Part shown: positions 45,810-54,320 of the stretch, one piece after another
How positions within the stretch are numbered: the first letter of the stretch is position 1
Layout: every line of letters begins with the position of its first letter
Source: Planctomycetota bacterium
Lineage (GTDB): Bacteria; Planctomycetota; UBA1135; JADKAF01
Length of the DNA stretch: 64,000 bases
Reading direction: 5' to 3'
Assembly: GCA_016793245.1 (NCBI GenBank)
Contig: JAEUHW010000057.1
Coordinates: 1 to 64,000, forward strand
Position numbers and translations under genes: made by a program
Notes under the pieces: model-generated
Databases searched by the model: none
Seen by the model: only the letters and a program-made list of their open reading frames with translations
What the model was told of the DNA's origin: nothing

Positions 45810-47027
45810 GTGACTCCCACGATCCGCCCTTCCGCGCGCACGAAGAACGTCCATTACGCCGTGCGCGACATCCTGAAAGTCGCCGACGAAGCGCGCCGCG
45901 CCGGGCGCGAGATGCTTTACCTGAACATCGGCGACCCGTGCCCGTTCGGCTTCGCGCCACCTCCGGCCCTGCTCGCCGCGACGCAGGAGGCGATGCGCCA
46001 GAACAAGAACGGCTACGCGCCGAGCGACGGCATCCCCGCCGCGCTGAAGTCGATCCGGGCCGACGCCGAGCGCCGCGGCATCCGCGACATCGTGCACACC
46101 TGCGTCGGCAGCGGCGGCTCCGAGGTGATCGAGATGGCTCTCGCGGCGCTGCTCGACCCGGGCGAGAACGTGCTCACCCCGTCGCCGGGCTACCCGCTCT
46201 ACACGGCGGTGATGGCGAAGCTCGGCGCCGAGAACCGCCCCTACTTCCTCGACGAGGAGAACGGCTGGCAGCCGGACCTCGCCGATCTGCGCTCGAAGGT
46301 CGACGCGAAGACGCGCGCCATCGTGCTGATCAACCCGAACAACCCGACCGGCTCGGTCTGCACGCGCGAGACGCTGCAGAGCATCGTCGATCTCTGCGCC
46401 GAGCGCGGCCTCGTCCTCTTCGCCGACGAGATCTACGACCGCCTGCTCTTCGATGGCCTGCAGCACGTCTCGGCCGCGAGCCTCTCGCGCGACGCAGCGG
46501 TGATCACGATCTGCGGGCTCTCGAAGAACTGGGTCGTCCCCGGCTGGCGCATCGGCTGGGGTGTCATCTCCGGTCCGAGCGCCGCGCTCGGCCCGTGGGT
46601 CGAGGCGATCGAGAAGCTCGAGCGCTCGCGCCTCTCGGCGAACCACCCCGAGCAGTACGCGATCCCCGTGGCTCTCGACGGTCCGAACGATCACCTGCCG
46701 GGCCTGGTGAAGGAGCTCGAGCTGCGCCGCGACAAGACGGTGGAGATGCTGAGCGCGATCGAGGGCATCAGCATCACGCCGCCGCGCGCCGCGTTCTACG
46801 CGTTCCCGCGCCTGCACATCGACGAGCCCGACGAGCTCTTCATCGCCGATCTCATCCGTGCGACGGGCGTCGTCGTGGTGCCGGGCTCGGGCTTCGGCCA
46901 GCGGCCGGGTACCAAGCACTTCCGCATCGTGACGCTGCCCCCGGTCGATCAGCTCGCCGAGGCCTACCGCCGCATCGAAGCCTTCCTCTACGCGCGGAAG
47001 TCGGGCCGCGTGGTGCAGCCGTCATGA
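45810..47027 (+). CDS. PLP-dependent aminotransferase, class I/II (AlaA-like)
   Basis: This encodes 405 residues from a GTG at 45810. Motifs are 'LNIGDPCPFGF' near the N-terminus, 'INPNNPTGSV' at 174-183, 'FADEIYDRLLFDG' (Asp206 contacts the PLP nitrogen), and 'ICGLSKNWVVPGWRIGW' with the Schiff-base Lys239. The C-terminal 'FRIVTLPP' carries the carboxylate-binding Arg. This is close to alanine-producing aminotransferases that pair pyruvate and glutamate. Its stop overlaps the next start (ATGA), making it the first gene of a four-gene unit. Confidence 0.9.
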   Translation: MTPTIRPSARTKNVHYAVRDILKVADEARRAGREMLYLNIGDPCPFGFAPPPALLAATQEAMRQNKNGYAPSDGIPAALKSIRADAERRGIRDIVHTCVGSGGSEVIEMALAALLDPGENVLTPSPGYPLYTAVMAKLGAENRPYFLDEENGWQPDLADLRSKVDAKTRAIVLINPNNPTGSVCTRETLQSIVDLCAERGLVLFADEIYDRLLFDGLQHVSAASLSRDAAVITICGLSKNWVVPGWRIGWGVISGPSAALGPWVEAIEKLERSRLSANHPEQYAIPVALDGPNDHLPGLVKELELRRDKTVEMLSAIEGISITPPRAAFYAFPRLHIDEPDELFIADLIRATGVVVVPGSGFGQRPGTKHFRIVTLPPVDQLAEAYRRIEAFLYARKSGRVVQPS

Positions 47028-47872
47028 GCACACCGAACGATCCCGCCGCGCGCCGCCGCGGCGACGAGTACCTGGTCCTCCCCGAGGAGATCGAGACCTT
47101 TCGCCGCGAAGGCTGGGTGCATCTGCGCGGTGTCCTGTCGCTGGATGAACTCCGCGAGATCGAGGCCACGTACATGGCCTTCCTGCGCCGCGAGCTCGCG
47201 GTGCCGGGCAAGGACTACTGCGACATGTCGGGCGACTACCATCGCGCGATCGAGGACTACGACGTCCTGAACGTGATGCTGCCGACGCGCTATCACCCGC
47301 AGTGGAGCAAGAACCTCTACGAGCGCAGAGCGGCGTCGATCGCGCGGCAGATCCAGGGCGCGGGCCTCGCCCTCGACTACGACCAGCTCCTCGCGAAGCC
47401 CCCCGGCAAGCCCGCCGCCGTCTTCGCCTGGCACCAGGACTCGGCGTATTGGCCCGACACGCCGGATCCGCGCACCGCCACCGTGTGGATGGCGCTCGAC
47501 GACTCGCTGCGCGAGAACGGCTGCATGCGCTTCGTCAGCGGCTCGCAGAAGGAGCCGAAGCTGCGCGCGCATCGGCCGCTGCACGGCGACCGCGAAAAGT
47601 CGCACACCCTCGTCGCCGACGTCGATGAGGCGAAGGACCGCGTCGAGTACGCCGAGATCCGCCGCGGCGACGTGACCGTCCACGACGAGCGCGTCGCGCA
47701 CGGCTCCGGCGGCAATCCGTCCGCGCGCTGGCGCCGCGCGTACATCGTCGCGTTCCGCTCGCACGCCACGATCGCGGCTGAGCGCGCGATGGGTTTCACG
47801 CACTCGCACAACGATCCCATCGAGGTCCTGGAGCGCGTGGGCTACGCGGCGGCGGAGAAGCGCGCGCGATGA
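47024..47872 (+). CDS. Phytanoyl-CoA dioxygenase-family protein
   Basis: This encodes 282 residues. The Fe(II) ligands are clear: H137-Q-D139 (AWHQDSAYWPD) and the distal His226 in 'VTVHDERVAHGSGGN'. Arg237 or Arg238 ('ARWRRAYIVAF') would bind 2-oxoglutarate. 'NGCMRFVSGSQK' is the usual family middle motif. It would hydroxylate an unknown substrate. It is co-translated with the aminotransferase (ATGA) and with ytxJ (ATGA), so a shared amino-acid or small-molecule pathway is plausible, but this is inference. Confidence 0.88.
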   Translation: MSTPNDPAARRRGDEYLVLPEEIETFRREGWVHLRGVLSLDELREIEATYMAFLRRELAVPGKDYCDMSGDYHRAIEDYDVLNVMLPTRYHPQWSKNLYERRAASIARQIQGAGLALDYDQLLAKPPGKPAAVFAWHQDSAYWPDTPDPRTATVWMALDDSLRENGCMRFVSGSQKEPKLRAHRPLHGDREKSHTLVADVDEAKDRVEYAEIRRGDVTVHDERVAHGSGGNPSARWRRAYIVAFRSHATIAAERAMGFTHSHNDPIEVLERVGYAAAEKRAR

Positions 47873-48195
47873 ACACGCTCCTCGCGCTGGACTCGCTGGA
47901 GACGCTGGAGCAGCTCCTCGGAGCGAAGGAGCGCGTCGTCTTCTTCAAGCACTCGACGCGCTGCCCGGTCTCGGCGTGGGCCGAGGAGCGCGTCTCCGAC
48001 TACGTGCGTCAGCACGGTTCGGTGATCCACCTCGTCGATGTGCTGCGCTCGCGTCCGCTCTCGAACCTGCTCGCCGAGCGCCTCCGCGTGCGCCACGAGA
48101 GCCCGCAGCTTCTGGTCGTCGAGGGCGGGCGCTGCCTCGCGCACGCCTCGCACGACGGCATCGACGAGGCGTTCCTCGCGCGGCATGTCGGCTGA
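47869..48195 (+). CDS. ytxJ: YtxJ-like monothiol thioredoxin-fold protein
   Basis: This encodes 108 residues. The active site is 'VVFFKHSTRCPVSAWAEERV' with a single Cys32, matching the KHSTxCPxS motif of the YtxJ/DUF2847 family. In Firmicutes these are linked to the bacillithiol system as de-thiolating enzymes. The start overlaps the dioxygenase stop (ATGA). Whether this organism makes bacillithiol cannot be seen here. Confidence 0.88.
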   Translation: MNTLLALDSLETLEQLLGAKERVVFFKHSTRCPVSAWAEERVSDYVRQHGSVIHLVDVLRSRPLSNLLAERLRVRHESPQLLVVEGGRCLAHASHDGIDEAFLARHVG

Positions 48196-48231
48196 GAGCT
48201 CGGCTGAGAAAGACGTCCACGGAGCCATCGC

Positions 48232-49002
48232 TTGAAGATCGTCACCTGGAACGTGAACTCGGTGCGCGCGCGCCTGCCGCGCGTCCTGCCCTGGCTCGAG
48301 ATCGAGCAGCCCGAGGTCGTCTGCCTGCAGGAGACGAAGGTTCAGGACGGCGATTTCCCCGCCGACGCGTTCCGCGCGCTGGGCTACGAAGTCGCGTTCC
48401 ACGGCCAGAAGTCCTACAACGGGGTCGCGATCCTCTCGAAGCTGCCGATGACGGACATCGAGAAGGGCTTCCCCGGCGATCCGGTGCCGCAAGAAGCGCG
48501 CGCCATCGCCGCGACGATCGGCGGCCTCCGCGTCGTGAACCTCTACGTCGTGAACGGCGAGGCCGTCGGCTCCGAGAAGTACGCGAAGAAACTCGCCTGG
48601 CTGCGCGCGCTCGCCGAGCACGTCGAGGGCTTCGGCGCCTCCCGCACGCGCACCGTGCTCACCGGCGACTTCAACATCACCTTCGATGATCGCGACGTCT
48701 ACGATCCGAAGGGCTGGCACGAGAAGATCCTCTGCTCGACGCCCGAGCGCGAAGCGCTGGCGCAGCTGATGCAGGGCGAGCTCCACGACGGCCTGCGCCA
48801 CCTCGATCCGGGTGCGGGCATCTACACGTGGTGGGACTTCCGCCTCCCGAAGAGCGTGGAGCGGAACCTGGGCCTCCGCATCGACCACTTCCTCGTCGGC
48901 GCGGAAGCACGCGAGCGACTGCGCCGCGTCGCCGTCGACGTCGTCGAGCGCGCGCGAGAGAAGCCGAGCGATCACGCGCCGGTGGTGGCGAGCTTCGATT
49001 GA
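48232..49002 (+). CDS. xthA: Exodeoxyribonuclease III
   Basis: This encodes 256 residues from a TTG at 48232, preceded by GGAG; no other start lies close to the conserved N-terminus. It begins KIVTWNVNSVRARL, with the metal-binding 'CLQETKVQDGDFP' (Glu34), 'SYNGVAILSK', 'VNLYVVNGEAVGSEKYAKKLAW', 'LTGDFNITFDDRDVYDP' (Asp and Asn), 'YTWWDFR', 'NLGLRIDHFLV' and 'KPSDHAPVVASF' (Asp-His). This is the full set of catalytic motifs for AP-site cleavage and 3'-5' exonuclease action. It starts 36 bp after ytxJ and so ends the operon. Confidence 0.95.
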   Translation: MKIVTWNVNSVRARLPRVLPWLEIEQPEVVCLQETKVQDGDFPADAFRALGYEVAFHGQKSYNGVAILSKLPMTDIEKGFPGDPVPQEARAIAATIGGLRVVNLYVVNGEAVGSEKYAKKLAWLRALAEHVEGFGASRTRTVLTGDFNITFDDRDVYDPKGWHEKILCSTPEREALAQLMQGELHDGLRHLDPGAGIYTWWDFRLPKSVERNLGLRIDHFLVGAEARERLRRVAVDVVERAREKPSDHAPVVASFD

Positions 49003-49014
49003 GACCGAGAGATC

Positions 49015-49051
49015 GCAGAGCCGGTCGGAGAGCATCTCCGACAGGCTCTGC
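49015..49051 (+). terminator. Nested hairpin after xthA
   Basis: An outer 8-bp stem GCAGAGCC/GGCTCTGC (49015-49022 with 49044-49051) encloses an inner 7-bp stem TCGGAGA-GCA-TCTCCGA (49025-49041). It lies 12 bp after the stop at 49002. There is no T-run, so it may work with the next two hairpins. Confidence 0.6.
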
Positions 49052-49060
49052 GTTGCCTGC

Positions 49061-49082
49061 CGGCCCAACACCTGACGGTGTT
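49061..49082. repeat. Solitary copy of the 32-bp repeat core
   Basis: CGGCCC followed by the same AACACC-TGAC-GGTGTT palindrome as in the array at 4813-5036, 44 kb away. It lies between convergent genes, as does that array. A third hairpin, TGTCGAT-TC-ATCGACA, begins near 49096 and is flanked by GAGC and GCTC; the array's right end has the same GAGC/GCTC frame around ATGTC-AGA-GACAT. Confidence 0.9.
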
Positions 49083-49134
49083 GGCGCCGCGAGCGTGTCG
49101 ATTCATCGACAAGCTCTCAGGCGTGCGGCCGGAG

Positions 49135-50523
49135 CTACTTCTTCCACCACTCGCGCCAAGCGCGCAGCGCCTCGGCGTTCCGCGCATCGTCCCGCCGGCG
49201 GTTCGGGACGAAGCCGAAGTCCTCGCCGGTGATCGCGCGCAGCAAGTGGTCCGCGCAGCGACGGATCAATTGCTCCTGATGCTCGAGCTGCTCGAGGAGG
49301 ATCGGGACCGCGACCTTCTGCTGGAGGCGCAGCATCTCGGCGAGCTCGTCCCAGCTCGCCGACGGCGGGAGTGCGGATGCGGCGCCGAGGCGGCGGCGCA
49401 GCGCGAGCTCGAGCTCGGCCGGCGTCGGCAGCACGCGCGCGTGGAGGGCGAGCACCGCCGAGGCCGTGTCGTCGAAATCGAACGCGATCTGGATCGCGAC
49501 GCCGCGCTGTCCCGCCGCGGTGGGCATCCCGCCGCCGCCCATCACGTCGTTCATGCTCGCCGAGCGATTCCAGCCGGCATCGAGGAGCTGGAACTCGGCG
49601 AGGAACAAGTCGCGATCGTGCGACGCGGAGCGCGTCGGATCCGCCGGCCAGAGCAGGATCTTCGTCGCGCGCGCGTGATCGACGAGCCACGCGAAGGCGT
49701 CGGCGCGGGCGCCGGGGTTCTGATCGAAGCGGTCGCTCGCTCGCAGCCAGCGCTCCGCCCGATCGATGGCGCGCAGCAGCTTCTCGCGTCGCGCGCTGTC
49801 TGGCGTCGAAGCCGCGCAGCGCATCCAGATCGCCGCGGAGGCCGCGGTCGCGGCGCCGTTCGACGCACCGCTCGCGCCGACACCGCCATCCGCGCGCTGC
49901 GCGCGCAGCAAGTAGTCGAGCGCGCGCTGCTCGACCGCCGCCTCGAGCTGAGGTCCTAAGCCGCCCTTCAGCGCCCAGAGCGCTCGTGCGGTGAGCGCCG
50001 CGTCATCCACCCGCAGGTCCTTCTCGATCTGTCGTGAGGCCGGGAAGGCGCCATCCTCGGCTTGGCGCGAGAGGAGGTCGTTCGCGCGCGTGCGCAGCTC
50101 CGCGATCGAGCTCCCGACCAAGCGCGCGAGCTCCAAGCGCTCGACCGCTTCCTCCACGTCGGCGGAGCTCGCGACGGCTCGCTGGGCTTCGACGACGCGG
50201 TCGACGCCGATGGCATTCGCAGCTCCGCCGCTCTCGAGCCACGCGCGGAGCCCTCGCAGCGCGCGCGCGCTCGCGAGCTCTTCCGGCGGGAGCTTCGTCA
50301 GCATGTCGCCGGCGCGCGCGCTGCCGCGCGCACGTGCATCGGCGATACGCGCGGCGCGGCGCGCGATCTTCGAGGCATCGCCTCGATCCTGCGGGCTGGC
50401 GTTCGCCACCGAGGGCCACGCGAACGCCAGGAGCAGAGCGAGGGCGCGAGCGTTGGCGCACGCGCTCGAGAACGCGTGGCGAGCATACGGCGAACCTAGG
50501 CGAGGGGCAGGGCGCAGCGACAT
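49135..50523 (-). CDS. Exported alpha-toroid-like (prenyltransferase/squalene-cyclase-like) protein A
   Basis: This encodes 462 residues. A long signal region ends near LLLAFAWPSVANASP. The middle carries repeats of the toroid type: 'ALDYLLRAQRADGGVGASGASNGAATAASAAIWM' and 'AFAWLVDHARATKILLWPA'. The D-G-G-V-G and W/Q motifs are those of prenyltransferase-like repeats rather than active cyclases. The C-terminus has 'CADHLLRAITGEDFGFVPNRRR ... ALRAWREWWKK', a block it shares with the upstream paralogue. I cannot tell if it is an enzyme. It is followed by the convergent junction with xthA. Confidence 0.6.
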   Translation of the reverse strand: MSLRPAPRLGSPYARHAFSSACANARALALLLAFAWPSVANASPQDRGDASKIARRAARIADARARGSARAGDMLTKLPPEELASARALRGLRAWLESGGAANAIGVDRVVEAQRAVASSADVEEAVERLELARLVGSSIAELRTRANDLLSRQAEDGAFPASRQIEKDLRVDDAALTARALWALKGGLGPQLEAAVEQRALDYLLRAQRADGGVGASGASNGAATAASAAIWMRCAASTPDSARREKLLRAIDRAERWLRASDRFDQNPGARADAFAWLVDHARATKILLWPADPTRSASHDRDLFLAEFQLLDAGWNRSASMNDVMGGGGMPTAAGQRGVAIQIAFDFDDTASAVLALHARVLPTPAELELALRRRLGAASALPPSASWDELAEMLRLQQKVAVPILLEQLEHQEQLIRRCADHLLRAITGEDFGFVPNRRRDDARNAEALRAWREWWKK

Positions 50524-50576
50524 GCCGGCATCTCCGCTGGAAGGCCGGCTCTACGTAGCCCCCCTCGCCGCGGAAG

Positions 50577-51995
50577 TCACCGTCCCGCGCGCGTTCGCCC
50601 CTCGGTCATCCACCAATGGCGCCAGGCCTCGAGGGCTTTCTGATTGGAGGGCTCGCCCGGGGACTTCGCCGGATCGAAGCCCAGGTCCGCGCCGCTCAGC
50701 GCGCGCAGACATCGCAACGCCCACGCGCGACACGGAGCATCGGCGGCGGAGAGCCCGGCGATCAGCTCCGGTATCACCACGGCGAAGTGCTCGCGCAAGA
50801 GAGCCAGGAAGGCCTCGAAGCGGTCGGCGCTCGGCAGGGCGCGCGGCGAAGCGAGTCGACGCTGCAGCGCGAAGCGCAGCTCGGCCTCGCTCGCGCGAGT
50901 TCCGCCGGCGAGCGCCAGCGTCGCCGAAGCGGTGTCGTACGGGTCGTAGACCACTTGCGGCACGGCGCCGAGCCCGCGCGGGAGCTGTGGCGGGCCGACG
51001 CCCGCGCCGGCGCCGGCACCCGAAGGAACGCTGCCCGCGGGGCCCATCACGTCCTGCAAGCTCGCTCGGCTGTTCCAGCCCCAATCGGGGAGTTGGTATC
51101 CCGCGAGGTAGCCGTCGCGCCGCTTCTGACGCCGCTTCGCGCTCTCGGGCGCGATGAGGAGCAGCGTCTCCGCTCGTTCGAGATCCACGAGCCAGGCGAG
51201 GTCTTCGCCGTGGCCGCCGGGATTCCTCTCGACGGTCCATTCCTCGAGCAACCAGGCTTCGGCGCGCTGCATGGCTTCGGCACAGCGCGCCTTCCGCGCC
51301 GCGTCCGCGTCGCGAGCAGCCAGCGTCGCCCACGCGGCGAGCGCGCCCGCCGTCGCGGCCCCGTTCGAACGAGCTTTGCGCCCCGGCCCACCGACGCCTC
51401 CATCGCGCTGCCGGCGCGAGAGGAGGAACTCCCCCGTCGCGGCCCAGCGTTCGAGATCGAAGGGCACTCCGGCATTCTCGGCGGCGCGCGCGGCGAGCAG
51501 CGCACGCGCGGAGACGGCGGCGGCATCGGGCCCCTCGCGCTCCTCCTCGACGGCGAAGCTCCCGTCCTTGCGCTGCAGCTCGAGCAGGCGCGCGAGCGCG
51601 CGCGTCAGCGCCTCGCGATGGCTCGCGTTCGCTGCGGCGAAGAGCTCGACGCGCTCCAAGGCCTCGACGGCCGTGGCTGCCGGCGCGGCATCGGCATGGG
51701 CTTTGCAAATCGGCTCGCAATTCGCGATCGCCGCGGCATCGCCCGTCGCGAACAGCGCGCGCGCCGCGCGCGCCGCGGCGACTCCCGCGCGCTCGGCCGC
51801 CGGAATGCCGAGCAGGGCATCGACCGTGCGCAGTCGTCCTCGGCGCAGCTTCTCCTCCACTTCGGTGCGCAACTCGCGCGCGCGCTCCGCTTCGCGGGGA
51901 TCCACATGCTGCGCGCGCACCGCGAGAGCGCTCACCGCGAGAGCCAGGAACGCAAGGCTGCCCACACGCCGTCGCCGTCCCGTCGATTCCTTCAT
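50577..51995 (-). CDS. Exported alpha-toroid-like protein B
   Basis: This encodes 472 residues from the ATG at 51995. A signal peptide (RVGSLAFLALAVSALAVRAQ) is followed by helical segments with 'GEFLLSRRQRDGGVGG' and 'AEAWLLEEWTVERNPGGHGEDLAWLVDLERAETLLLIAPESAKR', parallel to protein A. Shared features with A include 'RSNGAATAGALAAW', 'LPDWGWNSRASLQDVMG' against 'LDAGWNRSASMNDVMG', and the C-terminal 'LRALSGADLGFDP ... ALEAWRHWWM'. It lies 53 bp upstream of protein A on the same strand, so the two are probably an operon and likely partners. Confidence 0.6.
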   Translation of the reverse strand: MKESTGRRRRVGSLAFLALAVSALAVRAQHVDPREAERARELRTEVEEKLRRGRLRTVDALLGIPAAERAGVAAARAARALFATGDAAAIANCEPICKAHADAAPAATAVEALERVELFAAANASHREALTRALARLLELQRKDGSFAVEEEREGPDAAAVSARALLAARAAENAGVPFDLERWAATGEFLLSRRQRDGGVGGPGRKARSNGAATAGALAAWATLAARDADAARKARCAEAMQRAEAWLLEEWTVERNPGGHGEDLAWLVDLERAETLLLIAPESAKRRQKRRDGYLAGYQLPDWGWNSRASLQDVMGPAGSVPSGAGAGAGVGPPQLPRGLGAVPQVVYDPYDTASATLALAGGTRASEAELRFALQRRLASPRALPSADRFEAFLALLREHFAVVIPELIAGLSAADAPCRAWALRCLRALSGADLGFDPAKSPGEPSNQKALEAWRHWWMTEGRTRAGR

Positions 51996-52153
51996 GCGAG
52001 CTCGGGCGGGGGAACCGCCTCCTCCTGCCGCTTGGATTGCCTGCGCGAGATCCGTACGCTGCCCTCGCGCGCAGGCTCCCGGCCCGCGCGCCGAGACGCT
52101 ACCACTTCCGCCGCGCACGAGAAGTGCGCCGCTCGCGCCTCGCGCGCCCGCCC

Positions 52154-53353
52154 ATGAAGATCCTCTTCCTCAGCCAACGCGTTCCCTACCCCCCGGACCG
52201 CGGCGACAAGATCACGACCTACCACGTGCTGCGCCATCTCCGCGAGCGGCACGAGGTGATCTCGGGCTGCTTCCTGGAAGAGCCCAAGGAAGAGGGCTAC
52301 GCGGCGAAGCTGCACGAGCTGGGGGTCCGCGTGCACGGCTTCCCCATCCGTCCGCGCGCGCGGAAGCTCTGGGCGCTCCGCGCGCTGCTCACGACGCAGC
52401 CGATCACGCTGCCGTACTTCTACGATCGGCGCCTCGCGGATGCGGTCGCGAGCGAAGTGGCGCAGGGCGTCGATCTCCTGCTCGCGTACTCCTCGTCGAT
52501 GGGCCAGTACTTCGCGCCCTATCCCGCGCTGCCGAAGATCCAGATCTTCGCCGAGCTCGATTCGGACAAGTGGCTGCAGTACGCGCGCAACCACTCGTTC
52601 CCGGGCTCGTGGATCTACGGACGCGAGCATCGGCGCTTGCTGCGCTTCGAGCGCGAGCTCGCGTACGCGGTGGATGCCTGCACGGTGGTCTCGGAGGTCG
52701 AGCGCGAGCTCTTCCTGAAGCACATCCCGGGCGCGAACGTCGCGATCCTGCCGAACGGCGTCGACCTCGAGGCCTTTCGCCCCGGCCCCGAAAGCGCGCG
52801 CGAGCCGGCGACGCTGCTCTTCACCGGGGTCATGGACTACGGCGCGAACGTGGACGGCGTGCTCTGGTTCCATCGGGAGATCTGGCCACGCGTGAAGCTG
52901 GCCGTGCCGCGAGCGAAGCTCCTGATCGTCGGCTCGCGGCCCGTTCCGGCGATCCGCGCCCTCGCCGCGGGCGACGTCGAGGTCACCGGCTTCGTCGAGT
53001 CGACGCGCCCCTACTTCGAACGCGCGACGGTGGCGATCGCGCCCCTGCGCATCGCGCGTGGGATCCAGAACAAAGTGCTCGAAGCGATGGCCTCGGGTCT
53101 GCCGACCGTCTCCTCGCCGTCGGCGTTCTCGGGCATCGACGCCTTGCCGGGTCGCGACTTGCTCGTGGCCGACGAGCCGGCGGCCTGGGTCGACACGCTC
53201 GTCGGTCTGCTCGGGGATCGCGCCCGTCGCGAGGCACTCGGCCGAGCGGCGCGCGCGCGCATGGAGACGGCGTACCGCTGGGACGCGATCCTGGGTCAGC
53301 TCGACCACTTGATCGCCGACGCGCGCCGCCGCGCGACCGCCCGAGCGAGGTAG
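52154..53353 (+). CDS. GT4-type sugar transferase, PEP-CTERM/EpsH1-associated group
   Basis: This encodes 399 residues. The N-terminus 'KILFLSQRVPYPPDRGDKITTYHVLRHL' is characteristic of the sugar transferase associated with PEP-CTERM/EpsH1 exosortase loci. The C-terminal GT-B domain has 'LLFTGVMDYGANVDGVLWF', 'VEVTGFVESTRPYFERATVAIAPLRIARGIQNKVLEAMASGLPTV', matching that group's GxQNKxLEAMA motif. It would use a nucleotide sugar in exopolysaccharide synthesis. No exosortase gene is within the window; the deacetylase at 5063 is the only other gene of that type. Confidence 0.85.
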   Translation: MKILFLSQRVPYPPDRGDKITTYHVLRHLRERHEVISGCFLEEPKEEGYAAKLHELGVRVHGFPIRPRARKLWALRALLTTQPITLPYFYDRRLADAVASEVAQGVDLLLAYSSSMGQYFAPYPALPKIQIFAELDSDKWLQYARNHSFPGSWIYGREHRRLLRFERELAYAVDACTVVSEVERELFLKHIPGANVAILPNGVDLEAFRPGPESAREPATLLFTGVMDYGANVDGVLWFHREIWPRVKLAVPRAKLLIVGSRPVPAIRALAAGDVEVTGFVESTRPYFERATVAIAPLRIARGIQNKVLEAMASGLPTVSSPSAFSGIDALPGRDLLVADEPAAWVDTLVGLLGDRARREALGRAARARMETAYRWDAILGQLDHLIADARRRATARAR

Positions 53354-53383
53354 TTCGCCCGGCGGCCTCCGGAACTCGCGAGC

Positions 53384-53410
53384 TTGTGTTTCGGGAGCCG
53401 CGGCTATACT
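53384..53410 (+). promoter_or_regulatory. Candidate promoter for the peroxiredoxin-like gene
   Basis: TTGTGT at 53384-53389 and TATACT at 53405-53410, preceded by GGC; spacing is 15 bp, shorter than the optimum. It lies 50 bp before the GTG at 53460. This is the best -10 match seen in the window. Confidence 0.4.
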
Positions 53411-53459
53411 CGGCTCGCCGCCTGGCTCGATCCCTCCTGCCCGGAGCTCGCCAAAGGCC

Positions 53460-54200
53460 GTGTTGACCTTAGCTCACCGCTCCTCCGGAGCGGCTCGTCC
53501 GGCCGCCGCGCGCCCACGCGGTGCGGCTGTCTTGCTGCTCGCGCTCGGCGCCGCCTTCGGCTCCGCGAACGCGCAGTCGCTGAACTGCGTCGCGCCCGCG
53601 ACGCCAGCGCCGAGCAGCTCGAGCGCGACCCCCGAGACCGCGAAGGCGAAGCCCCGCGCGCTCGGCGTCGGTCAGGCGGCGCCCGAGTTCTCGCTGCTCG
53701 ATCAAACGGGCCGCGAGCGCGCGCTCGCGGATCTCCTCGCCGAGGTCGAGCCCGAGCAGAGCGCGTTGATCCTGCTCTTCTACGGTAAGGACTTCGCTCC
53801 GGCGGCGACGGGGCTGCTGCGCGCCTGGAAAGAGCGCCTCTCGCAGATCGACGGCACGCCGCCCCGCGTGCTCGGGATCTCCAGCGACGACGCCGAACGG
53901 AACGCGCGCTTTCACGCGTTCCTCGAGCTGCCCTTCGATCTGCTGAGCGATCCAGACCAGCGCGTCGCCAAGCTCTACGGGGCGGGCTCGGCCTCGAGCG
54001 CCGGCGCTCCGGTAGGTGAAGGCGCTCCGCACGCCGTGTTCGTCGTCGGCTCGAAGGGCCACGTGACCTACCTCGACCGCGACTTTCGCTCGGCGCCCGC
54101 CGACGACTTCCGCGCGCTGCTCCGCGCGTTGCTGCTGCAGGCGACGCGGCCGACGCAGCCGACCGCGGCGAGCGGCGCGACCGAAGCGGAGCAGGGCTGA
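53460..54200 (+). CDS. Peroxiredoxin-fold protein lacking the peroxidatic Cys
   Basis: This encodes 246 residues from a GTG at 53460. A signal peptide ends near SANAQ, followed by a Pro/Ser linker. The AhpC/TSA fold is visible in 'LGVGQAAPEFSLLDQTGRERALADLL', 'LILLFYGKDFAPAATGLLRAW', 'RVLGISSDDAERNARFHAFLELPFDLLSDPDQRVAKLYG' and 'HAVFVVGSKGHVTYLDRDF'. In the active-site motif the usual Thr and Cys (T-P-x-C) are Ala113 and Ala116, so classical peroxide reduction is unlikely. The only Cys left is near the N-terminus (Cys43). It may be a binding protein or a relic. Confidence 0.75.
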   Translation: MLTLAHRSSGAARPAAARPRGAAVLLLALGAAFGSANAQSLNCVAPATPAPSSSSATPETAKAKPRALGVGQAAPEFSLLDQTGRERALADLLAEVEPEQSALILLFYGKDFAPAATGLLRAWKERLSQIDGTPPRVLGISSDDAERNARFHAFLELPFDLLSDPDQRVAKLYGAGSASSAGAPVGEGAPHAVFVVGSKGHVTYLDRDFRSAPADDFRALLRALLLQATRPTQPTAASGATEAEQG

Positions 54201-54320
54201 GAGCCGTTCTCGCCTCTGTCTCGGAGCAGGCGCGGGCTATCCACGCCGGGCCAGCTTGGCGATGATCCTCCTTCCGCTCGCGGCGCTCAGGCGCCGCGCC
54301 TCGCAGTCCCCGGAGGAAAC

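Noticed and set aside
49135-51995. Active squalene-hopene cyclases
   Set aside because: The DXDD-type catalytic motif is missing and both proteins are exported, so only the fold resemblance is kept.
53460-54200. Active thiol peroxidase
   Set aside because: The peroxidatic Cys and its Thr partner are Ala, so I describe it as a fold relative only.
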